This document shows, one piece after another, positions 8,865 through 16,088 of a stretch of 64,000 nucleotides of DNA. The translations under genes and the position numbers were made by a program. The notes under the pieces were generated by a model. It did not search any database. It saw nothing but the letters and a program-made list of their open reading frames with translations, and was not told the DNA's origin. Positions within the stretch are counted from its first letter, which is position 1, and every line of letters begins with the position of its first letter. Origin of the DNA: Pontibacter chinhatensis (GTDB taxonomy: Bacteria; Bacteroidota; Bacteroidia; Cytophagales; Hymenobacteraceae); assembly GCF_900113285.1 (NCBI RefSeq), contig NZ_FOOT01000006.1, forward strand, positions 224,918 through 288,917, read 5' to 3'.

Positions 8865-9020
8865 ATGATCGAGCTACTTATCTCTATCTTCATTGCACTG
8901 GTTAGTCCATCAAACCCTACTACCACTGCTACTACTACCAAACAGATTCAGCCAACTAATTCTACAGAGACCGTTTCTGCATTTGGCGGCACTGGAACTT
9001 GGATAGATAAAGACAAATAG
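8865..9020 (+). CDS. 51-aa secreted-peptide-like small ORF
   Basis: ATG at 8865 to TAG at 9018-9020 encodes 51 residues. Residues 2-13 form an uninterrupted hydrophobic stretch (IELLISIFIALV) like a signal peptide or membrane anchor although it lacks the usual N-terminal Lys/Arg; then comes a Pro/Thr-rich linker (NPTTTATTT) and a Gly/Trp-containing tail (AFGGTGTWIDKDK). An A-rich sequence precedes the ATG. It lies in the divergent position to the helical-repeat pair and 57 bp before the ABC importer operon. Nothing in it matches a family I know. A precursor of a secreted peptide is the idea its features suggest; a chance ORF cannot be excluded. Confidence 0.5.
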   Translation: MIELLISIFIALVSPSNPTTTATTTKQIQPTNSTETVSAFGGTGTWIDKDK

Positions 9021-9042
9021 GCTTTTGTCTGATTTTCCCTAA

Positions 9043-9074
9043 CTTGCCCTTAAAATCTTTTAGCCAAGGGTAAG
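9043..9074 (+). promoter_or_regulatory. Hairpin covering the ribosome-binding region of the ABC binding-protein gene
   Basis: CTTGCCCTT (9043-9051) pairs with AAGGGTAAG (9066-9074), nine pairs including one G-U, loop 14 nt. The right arm holds the only purine-rich ribosome-binding candidate (AAGGG) for the ATG at 9078, so the folded form would hide it. No U-tract follows the stem directly, so a terminator is less likely. Confidence 0.4.
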
Positions 9075-9077
9075 TAC

Positions 9078-10805
9078 ATGAGGAAGATCAACGTAGCACT
9101 AACCTGCTTTCTCTTATTACTTTTTACATTCTGTAGCCAGCCGGAGCGCGCACCTGAAGAGGTGCGGGTAAGGATATCGATTGACCCGGAAACCTTAAGT
9201 CCGGTCAGCTATAACCATGGAAGCGCACTACAGATACTAAACCTGCTGTTTCAGAGCTTGCTGGGCGCTGACCTGGGCACGAATGAAATCAAGCCGTTTC
9301 TGGCGGAGGACATGCCCACGGTGGAGCGACAGGACTCCCTGACGCTTATTACCTATACCATTAGGGAGGAAGCGGAATGGACGGACGGCAGCCCTGTTAC
9401 GGCCAAGGATGTAGCCTTCACGCTGAAGGTGGCTAAAGCTCCGTTGCTAAACAACGAGAGCCTGAGGCCTCAGCTGGAGTTCATCCAAGACATCAGGATT
9501 GATGCAGAAAACCCACGGCGCTTCACGTTTGTGTGCGCTGGCTATGCCCCGGAAATGGAGTTGCTCACAGGCGACTTCTTCATCCTTCCGGCATACCTGT
9601 ACGACCCTGAGAACCTGCTGCAGCACCTTGCTGTAGCGACCCTGAACGGAGATCTTTCCGAGCTGGAAGACGATGAGAAACTAAAAGAATTCGCGGCCAG
9701 GTTTAACGCGCCTGCTTTTGGGCAGGACCCAAAACTGCTGCAAGGCAGTGGCGGTTATACGTTGGAGAACTGGGAAAAAGGACAATACCTGACGCTGACG
9801 CGCAAAAACGATTGGTGGGGGAACAACACATCTAACACACAACATCTGACAGCCATTCCGCAGCGCGTCAGCTTCCAGGTAATCCCGGACATTACGACAG
9901 CACTTCTTGCCCTGAAGAACAGGCAATTAGATGTGCTGGAAAGTATACCGGCAGCCGAGTTCGAACAGCTTAAAAAACAGGACTCCTTTCTGCAGGACTA
10001 CGCCCTGCACACGCCTGATGCCTACGAGTTTGTGTATGCCGGCCTTAACACCAGGCGCCCTAAGTTTGCTAACAAGCGCACGCGCCAGGCCATTGCACAC
10101 CTGCTGGGCACCGAAAGCGTGGTTAAGGTGGCGATGCAGAACTACGCCACCCCTACTGCCGGTCCCGTTCCGCCTTCTATCCCGGACCTCTACAACAGCA
10201 AGCTGCAGCCTTATACTTTTGATGCCGAAAAGGTAACGAATTTGCTGAAGGCCGCCGGCTGGGCACAAGAGCAGGGAGGATGGTACCAAACCCTCAATGG
10301 TAAGCGGGAGCAACTAACGCTTGAGGTCATGTACCGCGCCGGCTCAGCCACTTACGAAAATGCCGCCGTTATACTTCAGCAGAACGCCGCTAAACTGGGT
10401 ATTCCGGTGCAGGTACAGGCCGTGGAAAGCAGCCTACTGGCCAGCAAATCCAGGCAGCACGACTTCGATTTATTTTACCGCTCGCTGGGCGGCAATCCTT
10501 TTGCCTTTAATTTTAAGCCGCTGCTGCACACCGAGTATGCCGCCGAGAGTGGTTTAAACTACACCGGCTTCGGCACACCGGAAAGCGACCAGATTCTCGA
10601 TAAGATCAGCGGCACAGTTAACTCCCGCGAGGAGTTGGCAAAGCTACTGAAGCGACTGCAGGCAATCTTGCACGAGGAAGCAGCTATCATCCCCATGTAC
10701 TATGTAAAGGAGCGCGTGGCGATTCATCGCCGGTTTACCAACGCCAAAATTTCCGGCCTCAGACCCAACTACGACGTTAGCGCCTTTACTTTAAAAGAAG
10801 AATAG
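9078..10805 (+). CDS. ABC transporter oligopeptide-type substrate-binding lipoprotein (SBP family 5)
   Basis: The 575-aa protein begins with a lipoprotein signal (LLLLFTFC, then SQPE) and continues as an SBP_bac_5 protein: VRVRISIDPETLSPV near the mature N-terminus, EAEWTDGSPVTAKDVAFTLK (the family's 'dG.p.tAeDV.ft' signature), later GSGGYTLENW and the ANKRTRQAIAHLLG helix before the second domain. Such proteins capture oligopeptides, or nickel, heme or sugars in some members, and deliver them to the DppBC-type permeases, which follow immediately. It is unusual in having no ATPase gene beside it. Its nearest neighbour upstream is the 51-codon peptide ORF, which makes a peptide ligand an attractive guess. 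Confidence 0.88.
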   Translation: MRKINVALTCFLLLLFTFCSQPERAPEEVRVRISIDPETLSPVSYNHGSALQILNLLFQSLLGADLGTNEIKPFLAEDMPTVERQDSLTLITYTIREEAEWTDGSPVTAKDVAFTLKVAKAPLLNNESLRPQLEFIQDIRIDAENPRRFTFVCAGYAPEMELLTGDFFILPAYLYDPENLLQHLAVATLNGDLSELEDDEKLKEFAARFNAPAFGQDPKLLQGSGGYTLENWEKGQYLTLTRKNDWWGNNTSNTQHLTAIPQRVSFQVIPDITTALLALKNRQLDVLESIPAAEFEQLKKQDSFLQDYALHTPDAYEFVYAGLNTRRPKFANKRTRQAIAHLLGTESVVKVAMQNYATPTAGPVPPSIPDLYNSKLQPYTFDAEKVTNLLKAAGWAQEQGGWYQTLNGKREQLTLEVMYRAGSATYENAAVILQQNAAKLGIPVQVQAVESSLLASKSRQHDFDLFYRSLGGNPFAFNFKPLLHTEYAAESGLNYTGFGTPESDQILDKISGTVNSREELAKLLKRLQAILHEEAAIIPMYYVKERVAIHRRFTNAKISGLRPNYDVSAFTLKEE

Positions 10806-10810
10806 GCTTT

Positions 10811-11908
10811 ATGTTCCCTTATCTGCTCAGGAAACTACTGTTGGCCATACCTGCCATCTGGCTGCTTGGTACCCTGGTGTTTCTGCTGAGCAGGCTGCTG
10901 CCGGGTTCCTTTGCTGAGGAGCGGCTGCTGAACCAGGAAGGCGGTTTTTACAGCAAAGGAAGCCAGAGCAGCCGGGAAGAAGCATTAAGGCAGTACCAGG
11001 AGAGAACAGGGCAAAACCTGCCAGTTTTCTATTTCGGCCTCACTTCTCCGAATAAAAATACAGATCAGGCACAGCACATTTCCCTTTTCCCGCAGCTTAG
11101 CTGGCATGGCGCCGATAACCAGTACCACCGCTGGCTAAAAGGCGTTTTCACCGGGGACCTGGGCACCTCCTACCGCACGGGCCTGCCAGTGCTGGACATG
11201 ATCTGGAAAAGCATTGGCAATACTTTCTGGCTCTTGCTGGCAAGCATGCTGGTTACCCTTATACTTGCCATGGAGCTTAGCATACTAATGGCGCGCGAGC
11301 GACTGAGGTGGCTGCGCAGCCTGGTGCTGCCCATACTTTTCTTCATCGATAGTATCCCGATGCTGGTGCTGTCACTGTTGTTGCTGGTGCTGCTGGCTAA
11401 CCCTGATTTTCTGCAGCTCTTCCCGGTTTATGGCATGGGCTATTATGTTCCGGGGCAGCTAAGCTTCTGGCAGGAGTTGGGGCAGCGGCTGCAATACATG
11501 GCCTTGCCGCACCTGGCATTGGTGCTTGTAAACCTGCCCTACATCACCAACCAGGTCTATAGTTCGCTGCAGGCGGCGCTGCAGGCCGCCTATACCCGCA
11601 CGGCAAGGGCAAAGGGCCTGCCAGAGCGCCTGGTTATCCGGCGGCACGCGCTGCGCAACGCCCTCCTGCCCCTCATCACCATTGTCTCTGATTTTTTGCC
11701 TGCCCTTGTCAGCGGTTCTATACTCGTAGAAACTATTTTCGCCATTCCGGGCATTGGCCGGTTGCTCGTAGAATCGGTGCTGGCGCGGGACTACCCGGTG
11801 CTGGTGGCCATTGTACTGGTCGTGCTGGTCGTGCGGATGGTTGCCTATACTCTGGCAGATATCGCCTACGCCCTGGCCGATCCACGACTTAAACCGAAGC
11901 TGGCATGA
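10811..11908 (+). CDS. ABC transporter permease, DppB/OppB type
   Basis: This 365-aa inner-membrane protein starts 5 bp after the binding-protein stop. It has an N-terminal helix, a long periplasmic insert (about residues 40-115), then a BPD_transp_1 core with the ATPase-docking EAA loop seen as TRTARAKGLP followed by RHALRNALLPLI, which is typical of DppB permeases. The IPGIGRLLVESVLARDYP segment is also characteristic. The insert after the first helix is longer than in most DppB proteins, which in Bacteroidota is common. It overlaps the next permease by 4 bp (ATGA), a translational-coupling arrangement. Confidence 0.9.
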   Translation: MFPYLLRKLLLAIPAIWLLGTLVFLLSRLLPGSFAEERLLNQEGGFYSKGSQSSREEALRQYQERTGQNLPVFYFGLTSPNKNTDQAQHISLFPQLSWHGADNQYHRWLKGVFTGDLGTSYRTGLPVLDMIWKSIGNTFWLLLASMLVTLILAMELSILMARERLRWLRSLVLPILFFIDSIPMLVLSLLLLVLLANPDFLQLFPVYGMGYYVPGQLSFWQELGQRLQYMALPHLALVLVNLPYITNQVYSSLQAALQAAYTRTARAKGLPERLVIRRHALRNALLPLITIVSDFLPALVSGSILVETIFAIPGIGRLLVESVLARDYPVLVAIVLVVLVVRMVAYTLADIAYALADPRLKPKLA

Positions 11909-12990
11909 GGTACGCCTGGCAAAGTATAAAACTGTTGTGGCGGCGCAAAATCGGCTTCAGGCTAGCGCTGCTGTACCTGGCGCTGCTGCACCTGCTCACA
12001 CTGGTACTGCCGCTGCTTCCGCTACCCTACCCACCTGAATACCTCGACCTGGAACACCCTTACCTCGCTCCCTTCACACCTGCGGCCATAGCAAGTGGGC
12101 ACCTACTGGGCACCGACGGCCTGGGCCGGGACCTGCTGGCCAACACGCTTTACGGCGCGCGCACCGCCTTCCTGATCAGCTTGCCGGTGATGCTACTGGC
12201 TACTGGCATAGGCATCGTGCTGGGCACAGCGGCAGGTTATTTCGGGAACAATGGCTTAAGACGTCCGCTACACAGGTTGTTTTTCTTCTTACTGGCCGTA
12301 CCAGTGGTGGCGTACTACGGGCTATACATCCCCTGGCAAGTTTACCAGCAGGGGGCGGCACCCGCATACTTCTGGTGGTCGCTGATTATACTTAGCGGAT
12401 TGCTTTTGGGCTTGTGGTTGCTGCTCGGGTGGCTCGGTAAGAGGCTCGCCGTCTGGAGCAGCCGTGTGACTATACCCGTAGACAAGGGCGTGATGCGACT
12501 GACAGAGGCATTAAACAGCATTCCGCGCTTCGTGTTGATTCTGGTGCTGGCATCGTTTCTGCCGCCGTCCCTGCCCCTGCTGTCGCTGCTGCTGGTTTTC
12601 ACACTTTGGCCCGGGACCGCCCGCCTGGCCCGGGCAGAGATGCTTCGGATAAAGGAACTGCCATACTTTGAGGCGGCCATAAGTATAGGCAATACCCCTT
12701 CCAGGCTGCTCTGGCGACACGCGCTTCCAAACCTTATCGGCCCGACGCTGGTTGCTTTTACTTTTGGATTGGGGGGAGTGCTGGCACTGGAGTCTTCCCT
12801 GTCATTTCTGAACATCGGTGTACCGAGCTCACTTGTAAGTTGGGGACGGACCATTGCCGGCATACGCAACAATACCTCCGCCTGGTGGCTGGTTGCCTTC
12901 CCCGGTGGGCTATTAAGCTTTACGGTGCTGGCTCTTTATACCTGCAGCTATTATTTTATGCAGATTTTTAGCTCAAAAAGCAGCGTATAA
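11905..12990 (+). CDS. ABC transporter permease, DppC/OppC type
   Basis: The 361-aa protein begins in the stop codon of the previous permease. The LLGTDGLGRDLLANTLYGAR motif is the hallmark of DppC/OppC N-terminal regions, and the coupling loop appears as YFEAAISIGNTPSRLLWRHA followed by LPN. Six or more membrane helices are visible; residues ~115-190 contain additional hydrophobic segments relative to E. coli OppC. It would pair with the upstream permease. No OppD/OppF-type ATPase follows: the next gene is a small protein after an AT-rich spacer, so the complex must borrow an ATPase from elsewhere in the genome. Confidence 0.9.
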   Translation: MRYAWQSIKLLWRRKIGFRLALLYLALLHLLTLVLPLLPLPYPPEYLDLEHPYLAPFTPAAIASGHLLGTDGLGRDLLANTLYGARTAFLISLPVMLLATGIGIVLGTAAGYFGNNGLRRPLHRLFFFLLAVPVVAYYGLYIPWQVYQQGAAPAYFWWSLIILSGLLLGLWLLLGWLGKRLAVWSSRVTIPVDKGVMRLTEALNSIPRFVLILVLASFLPPSLPLLSLLLVFTLWPGTARLARAEMLRIKELPYFEAAISIGNTPSRLLWRHALPNLIGPTLVAFTFGLGGVLALESSLSFLNIGVPSSLVSWGRTIAGIRNNTSAWWLVAFPGGLLSFTVLALYTCSYYFMQIFSSKSSV

Positions 12991-13048
12991 AACGTTACTT
13001 TCAGCTACTTTATCACTCACACTCCCTCCCTCTCATATCACACCGAAG

Positions 13049-13184
13049 TATAGTTACCCACTTAGAATATGCCTGTCATATAGTTTTTAAAGCATTTCAC
13101 GGCCGCATCTGGGCTACTTGCTACTCAAACTAACGCAGCACCTGTGTCAGATAAACAAATAATTATAAATATAACTATAGTTAC
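13049..13184. promoter_or_regulatory. TATAGTTAC sites upstream of the 87-aa gene
   Basis: TATAGTTAC occurs at 13049-13057 and 13176-13184; the latter contains the perfect 12-bp palindrome TAACTATAGTTA (13172-13183). The surrounding 12,991-13,266 spacer is AT-rich like 8562-8864. A possible promoter for the next gene is TATACTTG at 13227-13234 (one mismatch to TAnnTTTG). Confidence 0.4.
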
Positions 13185-13266
13185 TATATAGCTCTAATAT
13201 TCCTGTTTTAACAGTGGGGGCGTCCGTATACTTGTATCGTGTTAGAACCCAAAACCCCATCGTCAC

Positions 13267-13530
13267 ATGAAATCTACTTTAAACCCTTCACCCAAGCAAT
13301 TGGCTGAGCGCTGTATAGTGCAATCAGTACTGCCGGGCATCTCCTGTATAAAAACAACTCTGCAAGAAGAAGAGCAGGTAGGCTTTGCCACCATCGACGG
13401 CAACATGGTAACCTATCACGCCGGTTCCAGTGCCGTAAGTAGCGGTGCTGGTATCTTCATCGGCGACTACTTTGTAGGGCTGGCTGATAACTACGATTCG
13501 GTAAGTATAACCCCCTTTATACGTTACTAA
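13267..13530 (+). CDS. Small protein of 87 aa, unknown function
   Basis: I do not recognise this protein. It has an ATG start after an AT-rich promoter-like spacer and is followed by a good terminator (13614-13643), so it looks like a genuine monocistronic gene. It has two Cys (positions 16 and 27), a Gly/Ser-rich middle (HAGSSAVSSGAGIFIGDYF) and an aromatic end (TPFIRY), without signal peptide or membrane helix. It lies directly downstream of the ABC importer and shares TATAGTTAC elements with the divergent spacer at 8.6-8.8 kb, which suggests shared regulation with the helical-repeat/peptide/importer module. Confidence 0.6.
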   Translation: MKSTLNPSPKQLAERCIVQSVLPGISCIKTTLQEEEQVGFATIDGNMVTYHAGSSAVSSGAGIFIGDYFVGLADNYDSVSITPFIRY

Positions 13531-13613
13531 TCCCAAGAGAACTTCAAGTACTATAATACCCCAATTCCCCTTTAATTAATAGATTTTGTTGGTTGTTTGT
13601 GTTTAGATTAGGC

Positions 13614-13650
13614 AAGCCCTGTGGTTCCCCCGCCACAGGGCTTTTGCTCT
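13614..13650 (+). terminator. Rho-independent terminator after the 87-aa gene
   Basis: AAGCCCTGTGG (13614-13624) pairs with CCACAGGGCTT (13633-13643) around an 8-nt loop, followed by TTTGCTCTTT. Confidence 0.85.
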
Positions 13651-13693
13651 TTAAAGCGAGCCAAGTTACTGGAAAATAAAATAATAATCAAAG

Positions 13694-13707
13694 AACTATA
13701 TAGTTAC
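13694..13707. promoter_or_regulatory. TATAGTTAC site with 12-bp palindrome
   Basis: AACTATATAGTT (13694-13705) is a perfect palindrome and overlaps TATAGTTAC (13699-13707). It lies in an AT-rich stretch touching the msrA stop codon and is the last of five such sites between 8.58 and 13.71 kb, all written in the same orientation. Confidence 0.35.
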
Positions 13708-14246
13708 TTTTGATTTCCAGCTTTAAGCTTCTGCTGAAACACCTTCCTGAATTTGTCCAGTTTGGGACGGATAACAAAGCTGCAGTAAGGCTCGTGGCCG
13801 TGCGTGTTGTAGTAGTTAACATGGTAGTTCTCGGCCGGGTAAAACTTCTCCAGCGGCACGATCTCTGTTACAATTGGGTCATCGTAGGCGCCGGAGGCCT
13901 CCAACTCCTGTTTATACTTCTCCGCCAGTTGCTTCTGCTCCTGGTTATGGTAAAAAACGGCAGAGCGGTACTGGGTGCCCACATCGTTGCCTTGACGGTT
14001 CAGGGTAGTAGGGTCGTGGGTGGCCCAAAAAACCTCCAGCAGCTCCTCGTAGCTGATTTTATCGGGGTTGTAACTTACCTGCAGCACTTCGGCGTGCCCG
14101 GTGGTGCCGCTACAAACCTGCTTGTAGGTAGGATTCTCCACCTGTCCGCCGGTATAACCAGGCATCACTGTTTCCACCCCTTCTAACTCCTGAAAAACGG
14201 CCTCTGTACACCAGAAGCAGCCATTACCAAATGTCGCTAATTCCAT
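13704..14246 (-). CDS. msrA: Peptide-methionine (S)-S-oxide reductase MsrA
   Basis: The 180-aa product has the MsrA active-site motif GCFWCTEA at residues 9-16, with Cys10 the attacking cysteine, and the family's PGYTGG stretch right after. It reduces the S-epimer of methionine sulfoxide in proteins using thioredoxin. The conserved central block is present (VFWATHDPTTLNRQGNDVG, GTQYRSAVFYH). The start ATG at 14246 places the catalytic motif at the usual distance for the short cytoplasmic form without a signal peptide. It is a single gene; upstream is a long spacer. Confidence 0.96.
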   Translation of the reverse strand: MELATFGNGCFWCTEAVFQELEGVETVMPGYTGGQVENPTYKQVCSGTTGHAEVLQVSYNPDKISYEELLEVFWATHDPTTLNRQGNDVGTQYRSAVFYHNQEQKQLAEKYKQELEASGAYDDPIVTEIVPLEKFYPAENYHVNYYNTHGHEPYCSFVIRPKLDKFRKVFQQKLKAGNQK

Positions 14247-14785
14247 ACTTTACTTTGTTACTTTTACGCTTACAGTTTCTCGGTTAAATTCCGTTCAGGG
14301 TGTATATAATTCTCTTATGCTTAAACAGGGAACTGCTCCTGAGGAAGCAGTTTATACTTCCCGCCTGATGATCTAGCCAAGTATAAAATAGCTTTCCCCA
14401 GTACCAAACAGTTTAAACCTGCCAGTGTTTTTGCTCCCCTGTTTTATTAACTCTTCACTACCGCCTTACGTTACCTTTCAATTAAAAACACTTTCTTATC
14501 CCACGTTTTTAACAGCCGCCCCTTAGCCCAACCTGATGACCTTATCAAAGCACGCCGCATCTAGCTCCCACAATGGTTCGACTAATATTTTTTAAGAGGC
14601 GGAGGCGAGATGGGTACATCCATCACAGTGTAAAGGCAAAGGAAGAGATACCGAAGCGGCTGAATTTCCTTTCCCGCTCCTCAGTAATTCAATGTGATAC
14701 AGGAACTTCCGAACAACTTAACCGGAGGGGTGCAACGTATGAACCTAAGACAACAAAGTATAAACACGAAAACAAACTTAAGATT
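14247..14785. other. Gene-free spacer upstream of the SDR gene
   Basis: The SDR frame stays open back to 14573, but that part encodes nothing recognisable and has different composition, so I treat it as leader. The spacer has a small hairpin AACTGCT/AGCAGTT near 14330-14351 and an inverted pair of the window motif, TTTATACTT (14351-14359) and AAGTATAAA (14379-14387). Nothing else was seen. Confidence 0.5.
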
Positions 14786-15901
14786 ATGGCAATATCATTG
14801 AAACCCCTTCGCGAGCAGGTGATGGTTATTACCGGAGCCTCCAGCGGAATTGGACTTGTAACGGCCCGTGCAGCCGCTAAGAAAGGAGCCCGGCTGGTGC
14901 TGGCCTCCAGAAACGAGGAAGCCTTGCAGCAGGTAACCGAGCAAATCAGGATGGAAGGCGGAGAGGCCGTGTACGTGGTGGTGGATGTGGGCAACCGCGA
15001 GGAGGTGCAGCGCCTGGCCGAGACAGCCATCAGGCACTTCGGGGGCTTCGACACCTGGGTAAATAACGCCGGCGTGTCTATTTACGGCAAGCTGGCCGAA
15101 GTAAGCGAGGAGGATAACCGCCGCCTTTTCGACACCAACTTCTGGGGCGTGGTGTCCGGGTCGCTGATTGCGGCAAGCCACCTGCGCAACCGTGGCGGGG
15201 CTATCATTAACCTTGGCAGCGAGCTGTCGGATGTGGCCATACCTTTGCAGGGCATGTACGCCGCCAGCAAGCATGCCGTAAAAGGCTTTACGGATGCTTT
15301 GCGCATGGAGCTGGAGGAAGAGGCCGCGCCTGTCTCCGTCACGCTGATCAAGCCCGCCGGTATCGACACTCCCTACCCGCAGCACGCCCGCAACTATACC
15401 GATCATGAGCTTACCCTGCCGCCGCCAGTGTATGCGCCGGAAGAAGTTGCCGTGGCTATACTGCATGCCGCCACGCACCCGGAGCGCGACATTTTTGTGG
15501 GCAGCGGCTCGAAGATGATGAGCAGCCTGAACAAGTATGCACCCAGCCTGGTGGATTGGGTAAATAAAACCTTCATGACGAAGGCACAGGTAACCGATGA
15601 GCCCGCCCGTCATATAGAGGGCTCCCTGCACCAGCCCGGCGCCGATGGCAGGGAACACGGCAACCACAAGGGCCATGTCATGAAAAAGAGCCTCTATACG
15701 CGTGCCTCGATGCACCCGGTGCTTACCGGTACGGTGGTGGCGGCAGCCAGCGCCGCAGCCATCGCTCTGATGAACAAAAGGAAGAATAAAAAAGGCCATT
15801 TAGATGCTCCAGTGCAGCGTTACGAAGGCACCCCGGTCCGGCAACACGAAGGCGCCCCAGTCCAGTATCGTGAAGGCGAGCCGCCCATGTATAATATTTA
15901 G
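14786..15901 (+). CDS. Short-chain dehydrogenase/reductase with C-terminal membrane-anchor-like tail
   Basis: This 371-aa protein has the classical SDR core: nucleotide-binding TGASSGIG near residue 20, NNAGVS, and catalytic Tyr/Lys in YAASKHAVKGF. It is an NAD(P)-dependent oxidoreductase of unknown substrate. After about residue 270 comes an extra region: a link, then a hydrophobic segment (HPVLTGTVVAAASAAAIAL) followed by a Lys/Arg cluster, which may attach the enzyme to the membrane, and a short imperfect repeat of (Y/H)EGxPV at the end. The ATG at 14786 begins the canonical N-terminus. It ends before the terminator at 15920-15951. Confidence 0.88.
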   Translation: MAISLKPLREQVMVITGASSGIGLVTARAAAKKGARLVLASRNEEALQQVTEQIRMEGGEAVYVVVDVGNREEVQRLAETAIRHFGGFDTWVNNAGVSIYGKLAEVSEEDNRRLFDTNFWGVVSGSLIAASHLRNRGGAIINLGSELSDVAIPLQGMYAASKHAVKGFTDALRMELEEEAAPVSVTLIKPAGIDTPYPQHARNYTDHELTLPPPVYAPEEVAVAILHAATHPERDIFVGSGSKMMSSLNKYAPSLVDWVNKTFMTKAQVTDEPARHIEGSLHQPGADGREHGNHKGHVMKKSLYTRASMHPVLTGTVVAAASAAAIALMNKRKNKKGHLDAPVQRYEGTPVRQHEGAPVQYREGEPPMYNI

Positions 15902-15919
15902 AAACGTAGGCAAATACAA

Positions 15920-15956
15920 CAGGAGCCCCTGGCCGCGGTCAGGGGCTCCTGTTTTT
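15920..15956 (+). terminator. Rho-independent terminator after the SDR gene
   Basis: CAGGAGCCCCTG (15920-15931) pairs perfectly with CAGGGGCTCCTG (15940-15951), followed by a T run (TTTTT). Confidence 0.9.
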
Positions 15957-16088
15957 AACGTGCTGCCCATTGCCCCCGCACCTGGTCAGGCGCACAAGAC
16001 TCAAGACTGTGCAAAAACCGGCAAACAACGCACAGCATCAGCCGTAAAAGCTCTGGCACCCACTGCCTATAAAATACATACCCTATAC

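Noticed and set aside
14573..14785. N-terminal extension of the SDR gene
   Set aside because: The family N-terminus starts at 14786 (MAISLKPLREQ); the extra residues are unlike any SDR and the DNA looks like a leader.
14795..15799. Long antisense frames over the SDR gene (also over the adhesin at 56977-57981 and 58567-59490)
   Set aside because: These are GC-driven shadows on the opposite strand of strongly supported genes.
15804..16088. N-terminal extension of the isoaspartyl peptidase
   Set aside because: It would cross the terminator at 15920-15956, and the enzyme's conserved start is at 16089.
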